The notes: a model not told the origin generated them from the sequence alone. Counted from the stretch's first letter, positions 18,929 to 28,023 are shown. The stretch: 64,000 nt of DNA from Mycolicibacterium holsaticum DSM 44478 = JCM 12374 (GCF_019645835.1 NZ_CP080998.1:5394001-5458000); one strand, 5' to 3'. Numbers and translations are program-made.

Positions 18929-19172
18929 TTGAGCTGTCCTCTCGGCCCCCAGCTTGGTATCGACCAGACCGTAGCATGATCGGACCGCTGAGGGTAACGG
19001 AGGGCAAATGCTTTAGCTCGTATCCAAGGTGGGCAATGGCAAAGGAGTTCGAACCGAGCAAATTCACCGGGGAAACGCCGGTGTCGGAGCCGCAGCGCGC
19101 TGTTAGCCCGCAGCCGCTGGCCGGCGCGGCTGCTAGCTGCCGAAGATCGCCTGCGTGTTCAGCAACGCAGGA

Positions 19173-19272
19173 GTGGGCCGGCGCCGGCGTCCCGCGGAGC
19201 TCGTGTGACACCCGCCAGGTGCTGTGCGACTCGCGCGAGCGCGCGCTGCCGAGTTGGCTGGCGTTCAACTAG
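19173..19272 (+). pseudogene. Relic of the glycosidase 3' end (97-bp repeat copy 2)
   Basis: This encodes WAGAGVP(R)SSCDTRQVLC...LPSWLAFN and a TAG stop, the same C-terminal tail as the intact gene at 15566-16648, with no catalytic part upstream. It sits between the two large paralogues exactly where a second glycosidase would be after a tandem duplication. The stop codon of paralogue 2 (19265-19267) lies inside it on the other strand. An open frame from 18976 runs into it, but its first 65 codons resemble nothing I know. The rest of 18929-19172 shows no gene. Confidence 0.8.
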
Positions 19273-21496
19273 CTGCGGCCGCGGTGTCCGACTCTTGACC
19301 GGTCGACACGCCCGAATCCTCCGCGCTGTCAGCCGGATCCGTGCTGTCGTCGGACTCGTCTTCGCCGGCTGCCTCGACGTCGGCTGCGTCGACGGGCTCC
19401 TCGTCGTCCACGGCAGCCTCTTCTTCCTCGAGTGACTCTTCCTGCTCGACGCCTTCCTCCGGATCTTCGTCGACATCCTCGTCGACCAGCTCCTCAGCGG
19501 GCTCGGGGTCCTCCGGATCCCTTGTGTCGAAATCGGTTTCGTCATCGGTCGACAATGTCGACAGGCGATCGTCCCCGGGCGACGATTCCGTCGGTTCGTC
19601 CGTGGACGTCGACTGCTGCGCCAGGCCGGGCAGGTTCGCGGCGCTCACGACGTCGTTTAGGACGTCGCCCACTGCGTCACCCAACTGGGCGCCCAGATCG
19701 CGCAACGGCAAGCCACCCGGAAGGTCTTTACCCGTGAGGTTTTCGAACAGGTTGAGGATCGCGTTCGGAGGGGGCGGCGTTGGGTGGCCGCTGAAGAATT
19801 CCTTGTGGAAACCCCGGATCAACAGGTTCGCGATGTCAAACGTCACCTGCAGCGGATCGATATGCGACGGGAACGACAAGAACGGTGTCGGGACGCCGCC
19901 CTCCGACAGCGTCCTGGTGTAGGTGCCGTCCGGGTTGCGGACCACGTCGGTGTAGCCCAAGTTGTTGAGCGCCTGGACCGCGGGCGCGAGCGCGTTGGCC
20001 AGCGCCAGCACAGGGTTAACCGCCAACAACCCGAACGTCAGGATGCTGATGACGTCGGAGATCAGATACAGGGGTTCGAGCAGCGGCTGCGTGACCGACG
20101 ACAGCGTGACGTACAGGTTCAGCGCCAGCTCCCCGTTGGCGACGTCGACCGTGTCGCCCAGCTGTCCCCTGATCTGACCGGCCACGGTGTCGAGGGTCAG
20201 CCCGCGAAGCATGTAGGTCGGAAGCAGACCCGCCATCAAGTTGTTGGCGAGCGAGAACGGGTTCGGCCACGCCGCGAAGTCCGACAACGGGTGGTACTGC
20301 ACGCCGATGTCGATCAGCACCGGGATGAGGTTCGCACCACCCAGCGACAATCCGAGCGGTAGCTGCGCCAAACCGCCACTGCTGGTGGCTGTTGTCCGCG
20401 GGTTGACCGTGTCGATTCCGAGCGCATCAAACAGTGGATAGAACCGCGCGATCGCCCCACCGTTGGGGCGGGCGGGGTTGAAAAGGAGCAGCATCGGCAG
20501 CACCGTGAAGCTGCCCAAGAACGGGTCGATCCGGCCGTATTTGGCCCCGCCGGGCTGGTTGGCCAGGTCGGCGAGCACCTTGTCGTAGCCGGTGGCGATC
20601 GCGAACGCACCCATCCCGATGCCGACCGCCGTTGGGACACGCAGATTTACGATGTCGGGCAACAGGTCACCCAGGCCGACGATCACGACTTTCAGCAGCG
20701 GGATCAATGGGTCGTCGGGCAGCTTTTTGCCGAGTTCGTTCAACAGGGTGAGGAACAGGCCGGCGGACGGCACCCTGAGGTAGTCGGTGCGGTTGATGTC
20801 GCGGGCGACCGAGTTCGGCAGCGACGGCGCCCACCCGAGATCAGCGCCGAGCAGCTTCAGCATGGTGAATACGGGGCTGGCGGTGACCAGGTTCACCCCC
20901 GAGATGTCAAGGCCGCCGAGGTTGAACAGGTCGCTGAAGTCGAGGCCGACGAGGCGCAGCAGGGTCACGAGGTCCGTGGTGCCCTGCGCGTCGGTGACGC
21001 CCAGGGCCCGCAGGACGGGAAGCAGGATCGTGTCGGTGACATCCTCGCCGACCAGCTCGTTGAGCACGGGCAACAGGTCGATGGGTATCTCTCCCACCAA
21101 CCTGCCCAGCACGTTGTTCAGCACGACGTCGGGGTCACCGAGCGCGTCCGCGACGAGGCTTCCGAAGTCCTTGCCGCCGGCCCCGGCGAGCGCCCCGAGG
21201 TTGAAGTTCTCCACCACGGCCCGGGCGACGAAGTCGACCACGGTCTGGGTGATGTCATATCCGAATGCGCCCAGCCCGGCGGTGACATCGGCGATCTGCC
21301 CCGGCGACGGCCATCGGTTGACGGCCGCCAGCAGTTCCGTATCGACGTGGTGGACCGTCGTCCGCGGGCCGTCGGACTCAGGCGAAGGCGCCATCCCGAC
21401 CAGCGCGGTCGCCGTCGCCGTGGCGGCAGTGAATGCCACGGTCTTCCTAGCGAACTTTTGAACGGCCTTACGGTGTGCGCGGTGGCTGCCAGCCAA
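19265..21496 (-). CDS. Large secreted protein with acidic tail, tandem paralogue 2
   Basis: A 743-residue paralogue of the protein at 16655-18928, colinear over nearly its whole length. The export signal (AHRKAVQKFARKTVAFTAATATATALVGM) is alike, the core is strongly similar, and the C-terminal 130 residues are again acidic (DEDVDEDPEEGVEQEESLEEEE) but almost unrelated in detail. The TTG start at 21496 follows GGGGGAGAGGAC. Core DNA identity looks about 85-90% in the best stretches, well below that of the 97-bp repeat at its end. Unknown function. Confidence 0.7.
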   Translation of the reverse strand: MAGSHRAHRKAVQKFARKTVAFTAATATATALVGMAPSPESDGPRTTVHHVDTELLAAVNRWPSPGQIADVTAGLGAFGYDITQTVVDFVARAVVENFNLGALAGAGGKDFGSLVADALGDPDVVLNNVLGRLVGEIPIDLLPVLNELVGEDVTDTILLPVLRALGVTDAQGTTDLVTLLRLVGLDFSDLFNLGGLDISGVNLVTASPVFTMLKLLGADLGWAPSLPNSVARDINRTDYLRVPSAGLFLTLLNELGKKLPDDPLIPLLKVVIVGLGDLLPDIVNLRVPTAVGIGMGAFAIATGYDKVLADLANQPGGAKYGRIDPFLGSFTVLPMLLLFNPARPNGGAIARFYPLFDALGIDTVNPRTTATSSGGLAQLPLGLSLGGANLIPVLIDIGVQYHPLSDFAAWPNPFSLANNLMAGLLPTYMLRGLTLDTVAGQIRGQLGDTVDVANGELALNLYVTLSSVTQPLLEPLYLISDVISILTFGLLAVNPVLALANALAPAVQALNNLGYTDVVRNPDGTYTRTLSEGGVPTPFLSFPSHIDPLQVTFDIANLLIRGFHKEFFSGHPTPPPPNAILNLFENLTGKDLPGGLPLRDLGAQLGDAVGDVLNDVVSAANLPGLAQQSTSTDEPTESSPGDDRLSTLSTDDETDFDTRDPEDPEPAEELVDEDVDEDPEEGVEQEESLEEEEAAVDDEEPVDAADVEAAGEDESDDSTDPADSAEDSGVSTGQESDTAAAAS

Positions 21497-21650
21497 TGAC
21501 CCGTCCTCTCCCCCTTGGCCACGTTTCGATCAGACGGTATCTCGCGGACGGGCGTTTCTGGTGAAGAAGGGCGAACTTCCAGTTCGGGCTGCTATCCCTG
21601 ATCATCGGAGTCGTGCGGCGAAACTGGCAAAGCCTCGGCGGTATGCGGTG

Positions 21651-21839
21651 TCAAAGCGCTAGGGCGCCGTCGGCAGCCTGGGCCGCCTGACGCGCGTATC
21701 CGCCGCCGAAGATCACGACGTGGGCCAGCAACGGATAGAGCTGGTGTAGCCCGATCCGCTCGGGCCACGCGCCGCGCAGCGGTCGCCGCAACGGTATCCG
21801 TCGATCACCGTCGTGAAGTGTGGACAGCGTCGACGACAT
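21651..21839 (-). pseudogene. Fructosamine kinase C-terminal relic
   Basis: The 62 codons read RRIPLRRPLRG...ERIGLHQLYPLLAHVVIFGGGYARQAA, the last helical segment of fructosamine/ketosamine-3-kinases, which are normally near 290 residues. The ATP-binding lobe and catalytic loop are absent. Bases 21840-21922 do not continue the frame, holding only a 21-codon opening (21920-21855) of no recognisable family. This looks like a decayed deglycation kinase. Confidence 0.55.
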
Positions 21840-21922
21840 GGGCAGCGGATGGTGCTACGGCCCGAAGTAGCCGTGCCCGGTCCACCCGGGCACCGGGTGC
21901 TGTTTGACGAACGCCGACATGC

Positions 21923-22753
21923 CTACCGCAGGCCGAACACCCGCCGCTGCGCACGGTCGCGGATCCTCGCCGAGAGCGTCGTCATCACTGCCACCTGGAT
22001 TTTCGGGCCGACACCGACGACGTAGCGCGGCCGCGGGCGCCGTGCGGTGAGTGCCCGTTCGACGACGGCGGTCACCTTGGCCGACGGAACGGCGCCTTTC
22101 TGCGCGATCGGGACCAGCTTCTTCAAGCCCGCAAGGTGTTTCGCGTACAGCTCACGATGCTCCGGGGTGAGACCGGCCTCAACGTCGGCCACCATGGCGT
22201 CGGCCGTGCGCCACATGTCGGTGTCGGTCTGCGCGGGCTCGACCACGATCACCGGGATATGCCACGGGCTCACCTCGACGCGTAACGCATCGGCGACGGC
22301 TTCCAGGGCGAACTTGCTCGCCGAATACGCACCCAGCAGCGGCATCGACATACGCCCGTTGACGCTGGAGATGAAGACGATCCTGCCCCGCGACTTCCGT
22401 AGCCGCGGCAGCACCTCCTGGGTCACCGCGACCTGGCCGATAACGTTGACCTCCAACTGCTTTCGCCATTCGTCAACGGGAACGGTCTCCGCCGCACCGG
22501 CGACGACGATGCCCGCGTTGTTGACCACCGCATCCAGGCGGGCCGGCAGCGAGGTCGCCAACGCGTCGATGTGCTCGGCGTTGGTGACGTCGAGCATCAC
22601 CGCCGATATGCGTTGCGGGTCGACTGCGGTGAGCGCCTCGGCGTCGGCGTGGCTGCGGACCCCGGCGATCACGTCCCAGCCCCGGGCGGCCAGATGCTCG
22701 GTGATCGCCTTGCCGATTCCCCGGGAGGCGCCGGTGACCAGTACGGAGGGCAT
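21923..22753 (-). CDS. Short-chain dehydrogenase/reductase
   Basis: A 276-residue classical SDR, an NAD(P)-dependent oxidoreductase. The cofactor motif is TGASRGIG (residues 7-14), followed by NNAGIVVAG, the Ser of FISSVNGRMS and the catalytic YSASK. The C-terminal extension from about 225 is basic (ARRPRPRYVVGVG, RIRDRAQRRVF), as in SDRs acting on lipids or sterols at membranes. Substrate unknown. It lies 50 bp after the DUF1275 gene and could be the last gene of an extended mce1 transcript. Confidence 0.85.
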   Translation of the reverse strand: MPSVLVTGASRGIGKAITEHLAARGWDVIAGVRSHADAEALTAVDPQRISAVMLDVTNAEHIDALATSLPARLDAVVNNAGIVVAGAAETVPVDEWRKQLEVNVIGQVAVTQEVLPRLRKSRGRIVFISSVNGRMSMPLLGAYSASKFALEAVADALRVEVSPWHIPVIVVEPAQTDTDMWRTADAMVADVEAGLTPEHRELYAKHLAGLKKLVPIAQKGAVPSAKVTAVVERALTARRPRPRYVVGVGPKIQVAVMTTLSARIRDRAQRRVFGLR

Positions 22754-22803
22754 GTGTTCTCCTCAGTCGGCTGCTAGGGGCAGTCGTCAGACTACGGCGT
22801 TCC

Positions 22804-23499
22804 TCACGCCGCCGAACCGCTTGCCGAGCGTCGGGGTCCGAACCAGAAGACCGCGGCGCCGGCCGCGATGAACGCCGCGGCCAGCGCGATGACAGGCGCG
22901 ACCGTGACCCGGGTCAGCGTCGCACCCACGACCGCGCCCCCGCACATCGTGAAAACCACGCCGTAGCGCAGCTTTTCCCGGTCGCCGGTGCCGCCAGCCA
23001 ACCTGCTGTCGAAGCCGAGCCCGGAGATCGTCGACGTCAGCACCGTGGTCGACAGTTCCTGCACGCCGAACTGGCGCGCGGTGACGTTCTGGATGCCGAA
23101 CACGACGGCCAGACCAGCGATCAGGATGAGCTTGGTGTCGTTTTCGTAGTCGAGCACACCCGCGCCGGCCAGGATCGCCAGCACCGTCAGCGTCACCACC
23201 TCCAGGCTCAGGGTGACGCCCAGCCAGCGGCGGACCTCGGCGTCGAGGTGTCGGGCCAACCGACCGCCGATCACCGCGCCGGCCACGAACGCGACGAACG
23301 CGACCAGCGCGGCGGTCATGTCCACACCTGAGTCCGGCACGAACCAGAAGCCGAGGAAGATCACGTTGCCCGTCATGTTCGCGACGAAGACATGCCCCAG
23401 CACCAGCACGCTGACCGCGTCGACCAGCCCGGTCGCGAACGTGAGCAGAAACAGCGCGACGTACGTCAGCCGCTGCGAGACAGGCGATTGAACGGCCAC
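22804..23499 (-). CDS. YoaK/DUF1275 family membrane protein
   Basis: A 231-residue integral membrane protein with about six helices. The first contains FATGLVDAVSVLVLGHVFVANMTGNVIFLG, the signature start of the DUF1275 family, which has no established activity. GTG at 23499 starts 16 bp after the last mam gene, so co-transcription with mce1 is possible. No known mce1 role is attached to it. Confidence 0.85.
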   Translation of the reverse strand: MAVQSPVSQRLTYVALFLLTFATGLVDAVSVLVLGHVFVANMTGNVIFLGFWFVPDSGVDMTAALVAFVAFVAGAVIGGRLARHLDAEVRRWLGVTLSLEVVTLTVLAILAGAGVLDYENDTKLILIAGLAVVFGIQNVTARQFGVQELSTTVLTSTISGLGFDSRLAGGTGDREKLRYGVVFTMCGGAVVGATLTRVTVAPVIALAAAFIAAGAAVFWFGPRRSASGSAA

Positions 23500-23515
23500 C
23501 CGAGGTCGCTTCCGG

Positions 23516-24349
23516 CTACAGCTGTGGTGTGAGATCCAGGGACGTCACCGTGGACATGCGGGTGATCAACCATTTTGCGTCTTCGCGCTTCATCGTCAAC
23601 CGATACGACAGGTAGCGCAGCGACGGGATGTTCTTGGTGACCGGGCTGGTGGCCACGGAGTTGGTGTAGACGATCGCGGTCGCCTCGCCGGGGGTGAGCG
23701 TTTCCACCGCGGCGCCCATCACCTGGGTGGTGTTGGTGACCTGGGCCTGCTTGTTGGGCGCGACGATCGCGTCGATGTACTTGCGGTACTCGTGCTCGAA
23801 GTCCCCGCCCAAAAAGCCCGCGGACCGGTCCGGCAGGCTGTCCATGTTGTCCGGGGTGTACGTCCACAACGTGGTGATCGCCTCGGCGGCCGTGCGCGCG
23901 ACGTCGAGCTTGATCTGGACGTTCGCGCGGTCGGTCAGGTACGGCTGCACCATCGCGCCCGCGAACCCCGCCGCGCCGACGAACAGCACACCGGCGGCGA
24001 TCGCGGCGATCGCGAACCGCCTGCCCGCCGGACGATGCGCGACGAGCACCTGCTCGTCTGCCGGCTGCTCGGGCGCCTCAGGGGCTTCCGGCGTTTCCGC
24101 CTCCGCGGTGGGCCCCTGAGCCTCTGCGACCTCTGTCGGCTCCGCTTTGGTCCCGCGCGTGGCCTTGCCCCGCGGCACCGGCTTGGCAGGCTCCGGCTCA
24201 GCGCTGTCGGCGACGATGGAAACTTCTTGGGGCTCAACGGTTTCGGCGCGCCGGCGCAGGGAGAACCGGCGCCGCCGACGCGCGGCCGGCGCCGCCTCGG
24301 CCTGCGCGTCGGGTGTCAGATCACCTGAATCAGCTGGCTGATCTTCCAC
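23516..24349 (-). CDS. mam1D: Mce-associated membrane protein Mam1D
   Basis: A 277-residue single-pass protein. It has an N-terminal basic/acidic cytosolic region (RRRRRFSLRRR, then Glu/Ala/Pro-rich), one helix at about 130-150 (FAIAAIAAGVLFVGAAGFAGAM) and an extracytoplasmic Mam domain ending WLITRMSTVTSLDLTPQL. Such proteins stabilise Mce transporters. GTG at 24349 was chosen because AGGAGGG precedes it; it overlaps the previous gene by 34 bp. It corresponds to M. tuberculosis Rv0178 by position, and its cytosolic tail seems longer. Confidence 0.82.
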   Translation of the reverse strand: MEDQPADSGDLTPDAQAEAAPAARRRRRFSLRRRAETVEPQEVSIVADSAEPEPAKPVPRGKATRGTKAEPTEVAEAQGPTAEAETPEAPEAPEQPADEQVLVAHRPAGRRFAIAAIAAGVLFVGAAGFAGAMVQPYLTDRANVQIKLDVARTAAEAITTLWTYTPDNMDSLPDRSAGFLGGDFEHEYRKYIDAIVAPNKQAQVTNTTQVMGAAVETLTPGEATAIVYTNSVATSPVTKNIPSLRYLSYRLTMKREDAKWLITRMSTVTSLDLTPQL

Positions 24350-24864
24350 TGCTGTCCCTCCTGAATAGCGGTTGCAATCCACCGACTGCCGCTTTCGTAT
24401 GTCTGCTTGCCGTCCAGGGACTTCGAGGTGACGGTGGTCGCGACCAGCACGTCGGCGCTGCCGTCGTCGTTCCAGCGCTGCACCCCGGCCTCCACCACAG
24501 TGCCGGTGGTCGGCTCCTGGCGCGCCACCTGGACCAGGATCGCGTTCTTCTTCTCGTTGAACATCGAGGCGAATTCACCGGTGCCCTGGCCGAGGATCCG
24601 CTCCACATAGTCGTTGGCGTGGAACGGGTCCAACGAGGTGTATTCGGTCATGAACTCGCGCACATAACCCAGCGCCATGGCGTCTTTCACCGCCACCCGG
24701 CGTTCGGTCTCCTGTTTGATCAGCATCAGCGTGGCGACCGTGATCGCGGCGACCATCAGCAGCGACGCCAGTACCGCGATCACCGGCACCCCCCACCGGC
24801 GCGGGGTTCGGGGTGTCTCGAAGAAGTCGGGCTCGTCGCCCTCGATCCGGCGGCGTGGACTCAT
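24316..24864 (-). CDS. mam1C: Mce-associated membrane protein Mam1C
   Basis: A 182-residue single-pass protein with a short cytosolic start (MSPRRRIEGDEPDFFETPRTPRRW), one helix (VPVIAVLASLLMVAAITVATLML) and a periplasmic domain ending QWKISQLIQVI. Mam domains share an NTF2-like fold and accompany Mce complexes. ATG at 24864 overlaps the RDD gene stop (ATGA), which makes it preferable to the longer upstream start. Position matches Rv0177. Confidence 0.82.
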   Translation of the reverse strand: MSPRRRIEGDEPDFFETPRTPRRWGVPVIAVLASLLMVAAITVATLMLIKQETERRVAVKDAMALGYVREFMTEYTSLDPFHANDYVERILGQGTGEFASMFNEKKNAILVQVARQEPTTGTVVEAGVQRWNDDGSADVLVATTVTSKSLDGKQTYESGSRWIATAIQEGQQWKISQLIQVI

Positions 24865-25850
24865 TGGCCCTGCGGATTCATCAGCGGTTTCTTGAGCACC
24901 GTCAGATCGGCGACGCGCCACTGCCCGTCGGTCTTCTCGAAGTTCACCCGCACGGTCGCGGTGATGAACTTCAGGTTGTTGGGGTCATCGCCACGCTGGC
25001 CCTGCATCGCCAGCAGCATCGACGCGCTGGTGGGCGTGACCGGCGGGTTGGGTACCACCGCGCTGCTGACCGCCCAGTACTCATTGGAGGTCACCCCGGC
25101 GTCCTGCACGGCCTGTTGCTGCGCGATCAGCTGCTTGCGGTACCCCTCGGTGGTCAGCGACTGCGCATGGGCGAAGTCCTGCTGCAGGGTTTCCTTCTTG
25201 TAGGTCAGCATCTGTTCGACGATGCGCGGGCCCTGCTCGGTGATCTGCGCCTGCGCGTTCTCGATGGCGCGGTCCTGGCGGTACACCACCAGATAGCTCA
25301 CCGCGACCGCCGCCGTGCACAACAGCGCGGCCACGATCAGCACCACCGCGGTCACCCGGCGCACGTCGCGCGGACCGGACTGCACCTTGTGCACCTCGGT
25401 GCGCACCAGCAGATCGGCGAACGTGCGCTTGCGACGATCCCACAGCGGCCACAACCATCCGATGAACAGCGCCGCCGTATCCAGCAGATGCGCCAGGTCG
25501 CGCAGCAACAGCCGCCACAGCCCCGCCGGGGCACCGGTCTGGGTCACCACCGCGATGCCGACCAGCGCGCGGCCCAGGCTGAACCCCTTGATCGTCGGCA
25601 GCAGCAGTCGGTTCACCGCCATCACCAGCACCACCACGGCCGCCGCCGCGGTGAACACCCACCACAACCACCCCCGCAGCGGAGCCGTCCACGCCACCAA
25701 GGCCAGCGTCGCGACCACGGCCAGCCCCACCAGCACGTCCACGGCGAACGCGCCGGCCCGCGCCGGCCACGACGCCAGCGGAGAGGGCGCCGCCTCGTCG
25801 GCGGCAGGCACGTCGGAAGCGGTGTCGAGCGTCATGGTCGGTGACGTCAC
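24861..25850 (-). CDS. mam1B: RDD-domain Mce-associated membrane protein Mam1B
   Basis: A 329-residue protein joining an N-terminal RDD membrane domain (about 28-160; RAGAFAVDVLVGLA and LLLRDLAHLLD carry its Arg/Asp residues) to a further helix (about 168-190) and a periplasmic Mam domain. Such fusions occur only in Mce loci in my experience. It may link the transporter to the bilayer. The GTG start overlaps the mam1A stop by 4 bp, and the gene ends in ATGA with mam1C. Position matches Rv0176. Confidence 0.82.
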   Translation of the reverse strand: MTSPTMTLDTASDVPAADEAAPSPLASWPARAGAFAVDVLVGLAVVATLALVAWTAPLRGWLWWVFTAAAAVVVLVMAVNRLLLPTIKGFSLGRALVGIAVVTQTGAPAGLWRLLLRDLAHLLDTAALFIGWLWPLWDRRKRTFADLLVRTEVHKVQSGPRDVRRVTAVVLIVAALLCTAAVAVSYLVVYRQDRAIENAQAQITEQGPRIVEQMLTYKKETLQQDFAHAQSLTTEGYRKQLIAQQQAVQDAGVTSNEYWAVSSAVVPNPPVTPTSASMLLAMQGQRGDDPNNLKFITATVRVNFEKTDGQWRVADLTVLKKPLMNPQGQ

Positions 25851-26488
25851 GACGTGACCTGGACGAGCCGGGCGACTTTGTAGGTGCCTTCGTCGGGTGC
25901 CATCTGTACGCGCAACCGGTAGCCCTGCTCCTGGTCGGCGGTGTCGGAGTTGGTCACCTTGACCCGCACGGCGACCAGCACGTCGAACGATCCGTCGTCG
26001 TTGTGCTTTTCCACCGCCGCGCGCATATCGGACACCTGCACCTGGACGCTGGCGGCCTGGTAGGCGTCGACCAGCACCCCGCTGTACAGCGACGCCTGCA
26101 CGGCGAAGTCACCCGTCGAGCATTCGATGATCTTGGTCTGCGCGGCCGTCATCGCCGCGGTGTCGGGCGCGTGGGTGGCCGCCACACAATCCTTGGCGGC
26201 CTGCAGCGCGGCCGCCTCCGCGCGTGCGGTCGCCTCGTTCTGTCGGTGCACGTTCAGCGCGAGATAGCCGCCGACCCCGCCGGCCGCGGCGAGCAGAAAC
26301 AGCACCGCGCAGATCCCGGCGGCCCAGCCGCGGCCCAGCCGGGGCGCGCGGCGCTGATCGGGTGCCTGTTCTGTTGGTTGGTCTTCTGGGGATACTGCTA
26401 ACGACTCGTCGGGCTCGGGACGGGCTTCGTCGGGCGTTTCATCAGCATCGGTGGGGTTCAGCTGGCGGGAGCCAGCATCTCCTTCCAT
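25847..26488 (-). CDS. mam1A: Mce-associated membrane protein Mam1A
   Basis: A 213-residue single-pass protein with an acidic cytosolic N-terminus (residues 1-55), one helix (AAGICAVLFLLAAAGGVGGYLAL) and an NTF2-like extracytoplasmic domain ending GTYKVARLVQVTS. Two Cys (DCVAAT, IIECST) could form a disulphide. It overlaps the mce1F end by 31 bp. Length equals that of Rv0175 as I recall it. Likely needed for stability of the Mce1 complex. Confidence 0.82.
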   Translation of the reverse strand: MEGDAGSRQLNPTDADETPDEARPEPDESLAVSPEDQPTEQAPDQRRAPRLGRGWAAGICAVLFLLAAAGGVGGYLALNVHRQNEATARAEAAALQAAKDCVAATHAPDTAAMTAAQTKIIECSTGDFAVQASLYSGVLVDAYQAASVQVQVSDMRAAVEKHNDDGSFDVLVAVRVKVTNSDTADQEQGYRLRVQMAPDEGTYKVARLVQVTS

Positions 26489-28020
26489 CCGTCGTCTCCT
26501 GGGTTACTCGAATTGCTGACGTTGTACCTGACGCCATCGGGTCCGACCACCTGCCCGCTGGTCGGGCTGTACACCGCCGTGGAACCGGGTGGCCCTGGTG
26601 CCGGAGTGTAGATGCAGGGGTTGGGCTGCTGTCCACTGCAGCTGACGCTGCCCTGCCCCGGGGGGCTCAGCGGGTCGCTGACCGGCGCCGTCGACAACGC
26701 CGGAGGCAGCTCGCTGGCCGGCAGCGGGTTGCGCCCGCTGTTGACCGACGGTGCCGGAACGACGAAGCCGGGGTTGACACCCTGATCGCAGCGCGCACCG
26801 GCAGCCGGGCAGGACAGGATCTGGTTCGGATCGCCGTACCACGGGTTGGTGCCCAGCGGAACATAGGGCTCGTCGCTGCGGCACTCCATCGGTGTCGCCG
26901 CGCGCTTGCCGGGCACATCGACACACGGATAGTTGCGTGCACCGCGAACGACGTTGCCCTGATAGTCCTTCGGGATCTTGCAGTAGGTGCCCTTGGGCAG
27001 CGGCGCCATGCTGGTGTCGGCAGGCGAGCGCCATTCCGATGCGGGCAGAAAACCGGTCAGACACGGCGGCGGCTGGTTGATGGACAACGCCAGCGGCAGC
27101 TGACCCAGGTCCTCGAACAACGTGCCCGCCTGGCTGGCGGCTCCACCCTGCGGCAGGATCACCAGCGTCTGCTCCAGCCCCTTGTGGTAGCGCTTGAGCA
27201 TGTCGATCACCACCGACAAGTTGGCCAGCGTCTGAGGCAGTGACTCCTGCACCCCGCTGAACACCGTGCTCACCTGGTCCAGCGTGGGCGGTGCCTGCTG
27301 CAGGCCACTGCGCAGCGCCGCATCCTCCTGGGCGGCCTGCGCCGCGATGACGTCGAGGTTGCGCGACCACCGCTGGATGTTGTCGCCCGACTGAACCTGG
27401 CTGTCCAGGATCGGGGCGGCGTTGACGATGATGTCGTTGACCTGGGGCAGGTTCTCCTGGAATCCCTCTGCGAGGTTGGTCGTCGAGTCGACCAACCGCT
27501 GCAGCGCCGGACCCAGCCCGCCGACGGCCTTCGACGTCTCGGTGAGCAGGCCGTCGATCTTCTCCTTCGGCAGCACCGCCAGGCCCTTGTTGGCCGCGTC
27601 CAACGCCGGTCCGACCTCGCTGGGCACTGTGCTCTCGGTGATCGTCGCGCCCGGCTGCAGGTACTGGCCCGGGTCACCGGTGGACACCAGGTCCAGGTAT
27701 TGCTCACCGATCGCCGACACGGAGTGCACGTTCGCCGTCGCATCGACGGGGATCTTGTAGCGGCTGTCGATGCTCATGGTGGCCCGCGCACCGGTCTCGG
27801 TCGGCTCCACCTCGGTCACCTTGCCGATCTGGGTGCCGCGGTAGGTGACGTTCGCGGTGGCATACAGGCCGCCCGACCGGGGCAACTCGGCGTGCAGCTT
27901 GTACTGGCCGATGCCGACCAGCGACGGGATCCGCAGGTAGTACCAGCCCAGCACCACCAGCGCGATGATCGTCAGGATGGTGAACAACACCAGCTGGATC
28001 TTGATGAACCTGGTCAGCAC
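26458..28020 (-). CDS. mce1F: Mce family protein Mce1F
   Basis: A 520-residue substrate-binding subunit of the Mce1 fatty-acid importer. It has an N-terminal membrane helix (LVLFTILTIIALVVLGWYYL), an MCE domain (about 40-120; GGLYATANVTYRGTQIGKV), a long helical region that forms the transport channel with the other five subunits, and a Pro/Ser-rich Cys-containing tail. It is the last of six mce genes, starting 4 bp after mce1E ends. Assignment rests on order within the operon. Confidence 0.9.
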   Translation of the reverse strand: MLTRFIKIQLVLFTILTIIALVVLGWYYLRIPSLVGIGQYKLHAELPRSGGLYATANVTYRGTQIGKVTEVEPTETGARATMSIDSRYKIPVDATANVHSVSAIGEQYLDLVSTGDPGQYLQPGATITESTVPSEVGPALDAANKGLAVLPKEKIDGLLTETSKAVGGLGPALQRLVDSTTNLAEGFQENLPQVNDIIVNAAPILDSQVQSGDNIQRWSRNLDVIAAQAAQEDAALRSGLQQAPPTLDQVSTVFSGVQESLPQTLANLSVVIDMLKRYHKGLEQTLVILPQGGAASQAGTLFEDLGQLPLALSINQPPPCLTGFLPASEWRSPADTSMAPLPKGTYCKIPKDYQGNVVRGARNYPCVDVPGKRAATPMECRSDEPYVPLGTNPWYGDPNQILSCPAAGARCDQGVNPGFVVPAPSVNSGRNPLPASELPPALSTAPVSDPLSPPGQGSVSCSGQQPNPCIYTPAPGPPGSTAVYSPTSGQVVGPDGVRYNVSNSSNPGDDGWKEMLAPAS

Positions 28021-28023
28021 CGC

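Noticed and set aside
17720..18979. 419-codon plus-strand opening
   Set aside because: Antisense to the first large secreted protein; Gln/Arg-rich shadow.
18976..19272. 98-codon opening ending in the glycosidase tail
   Set aside because: The first 65 codons resemble nothing, and the remainder is the duplicated relic. Treated as a pseudogene fragment rather than a gene.
21855..21920. 21-codon opening before the kinase relic
   Set aside because: Too short and without a recognisable family or ribosome site; could be more of the decayed region.
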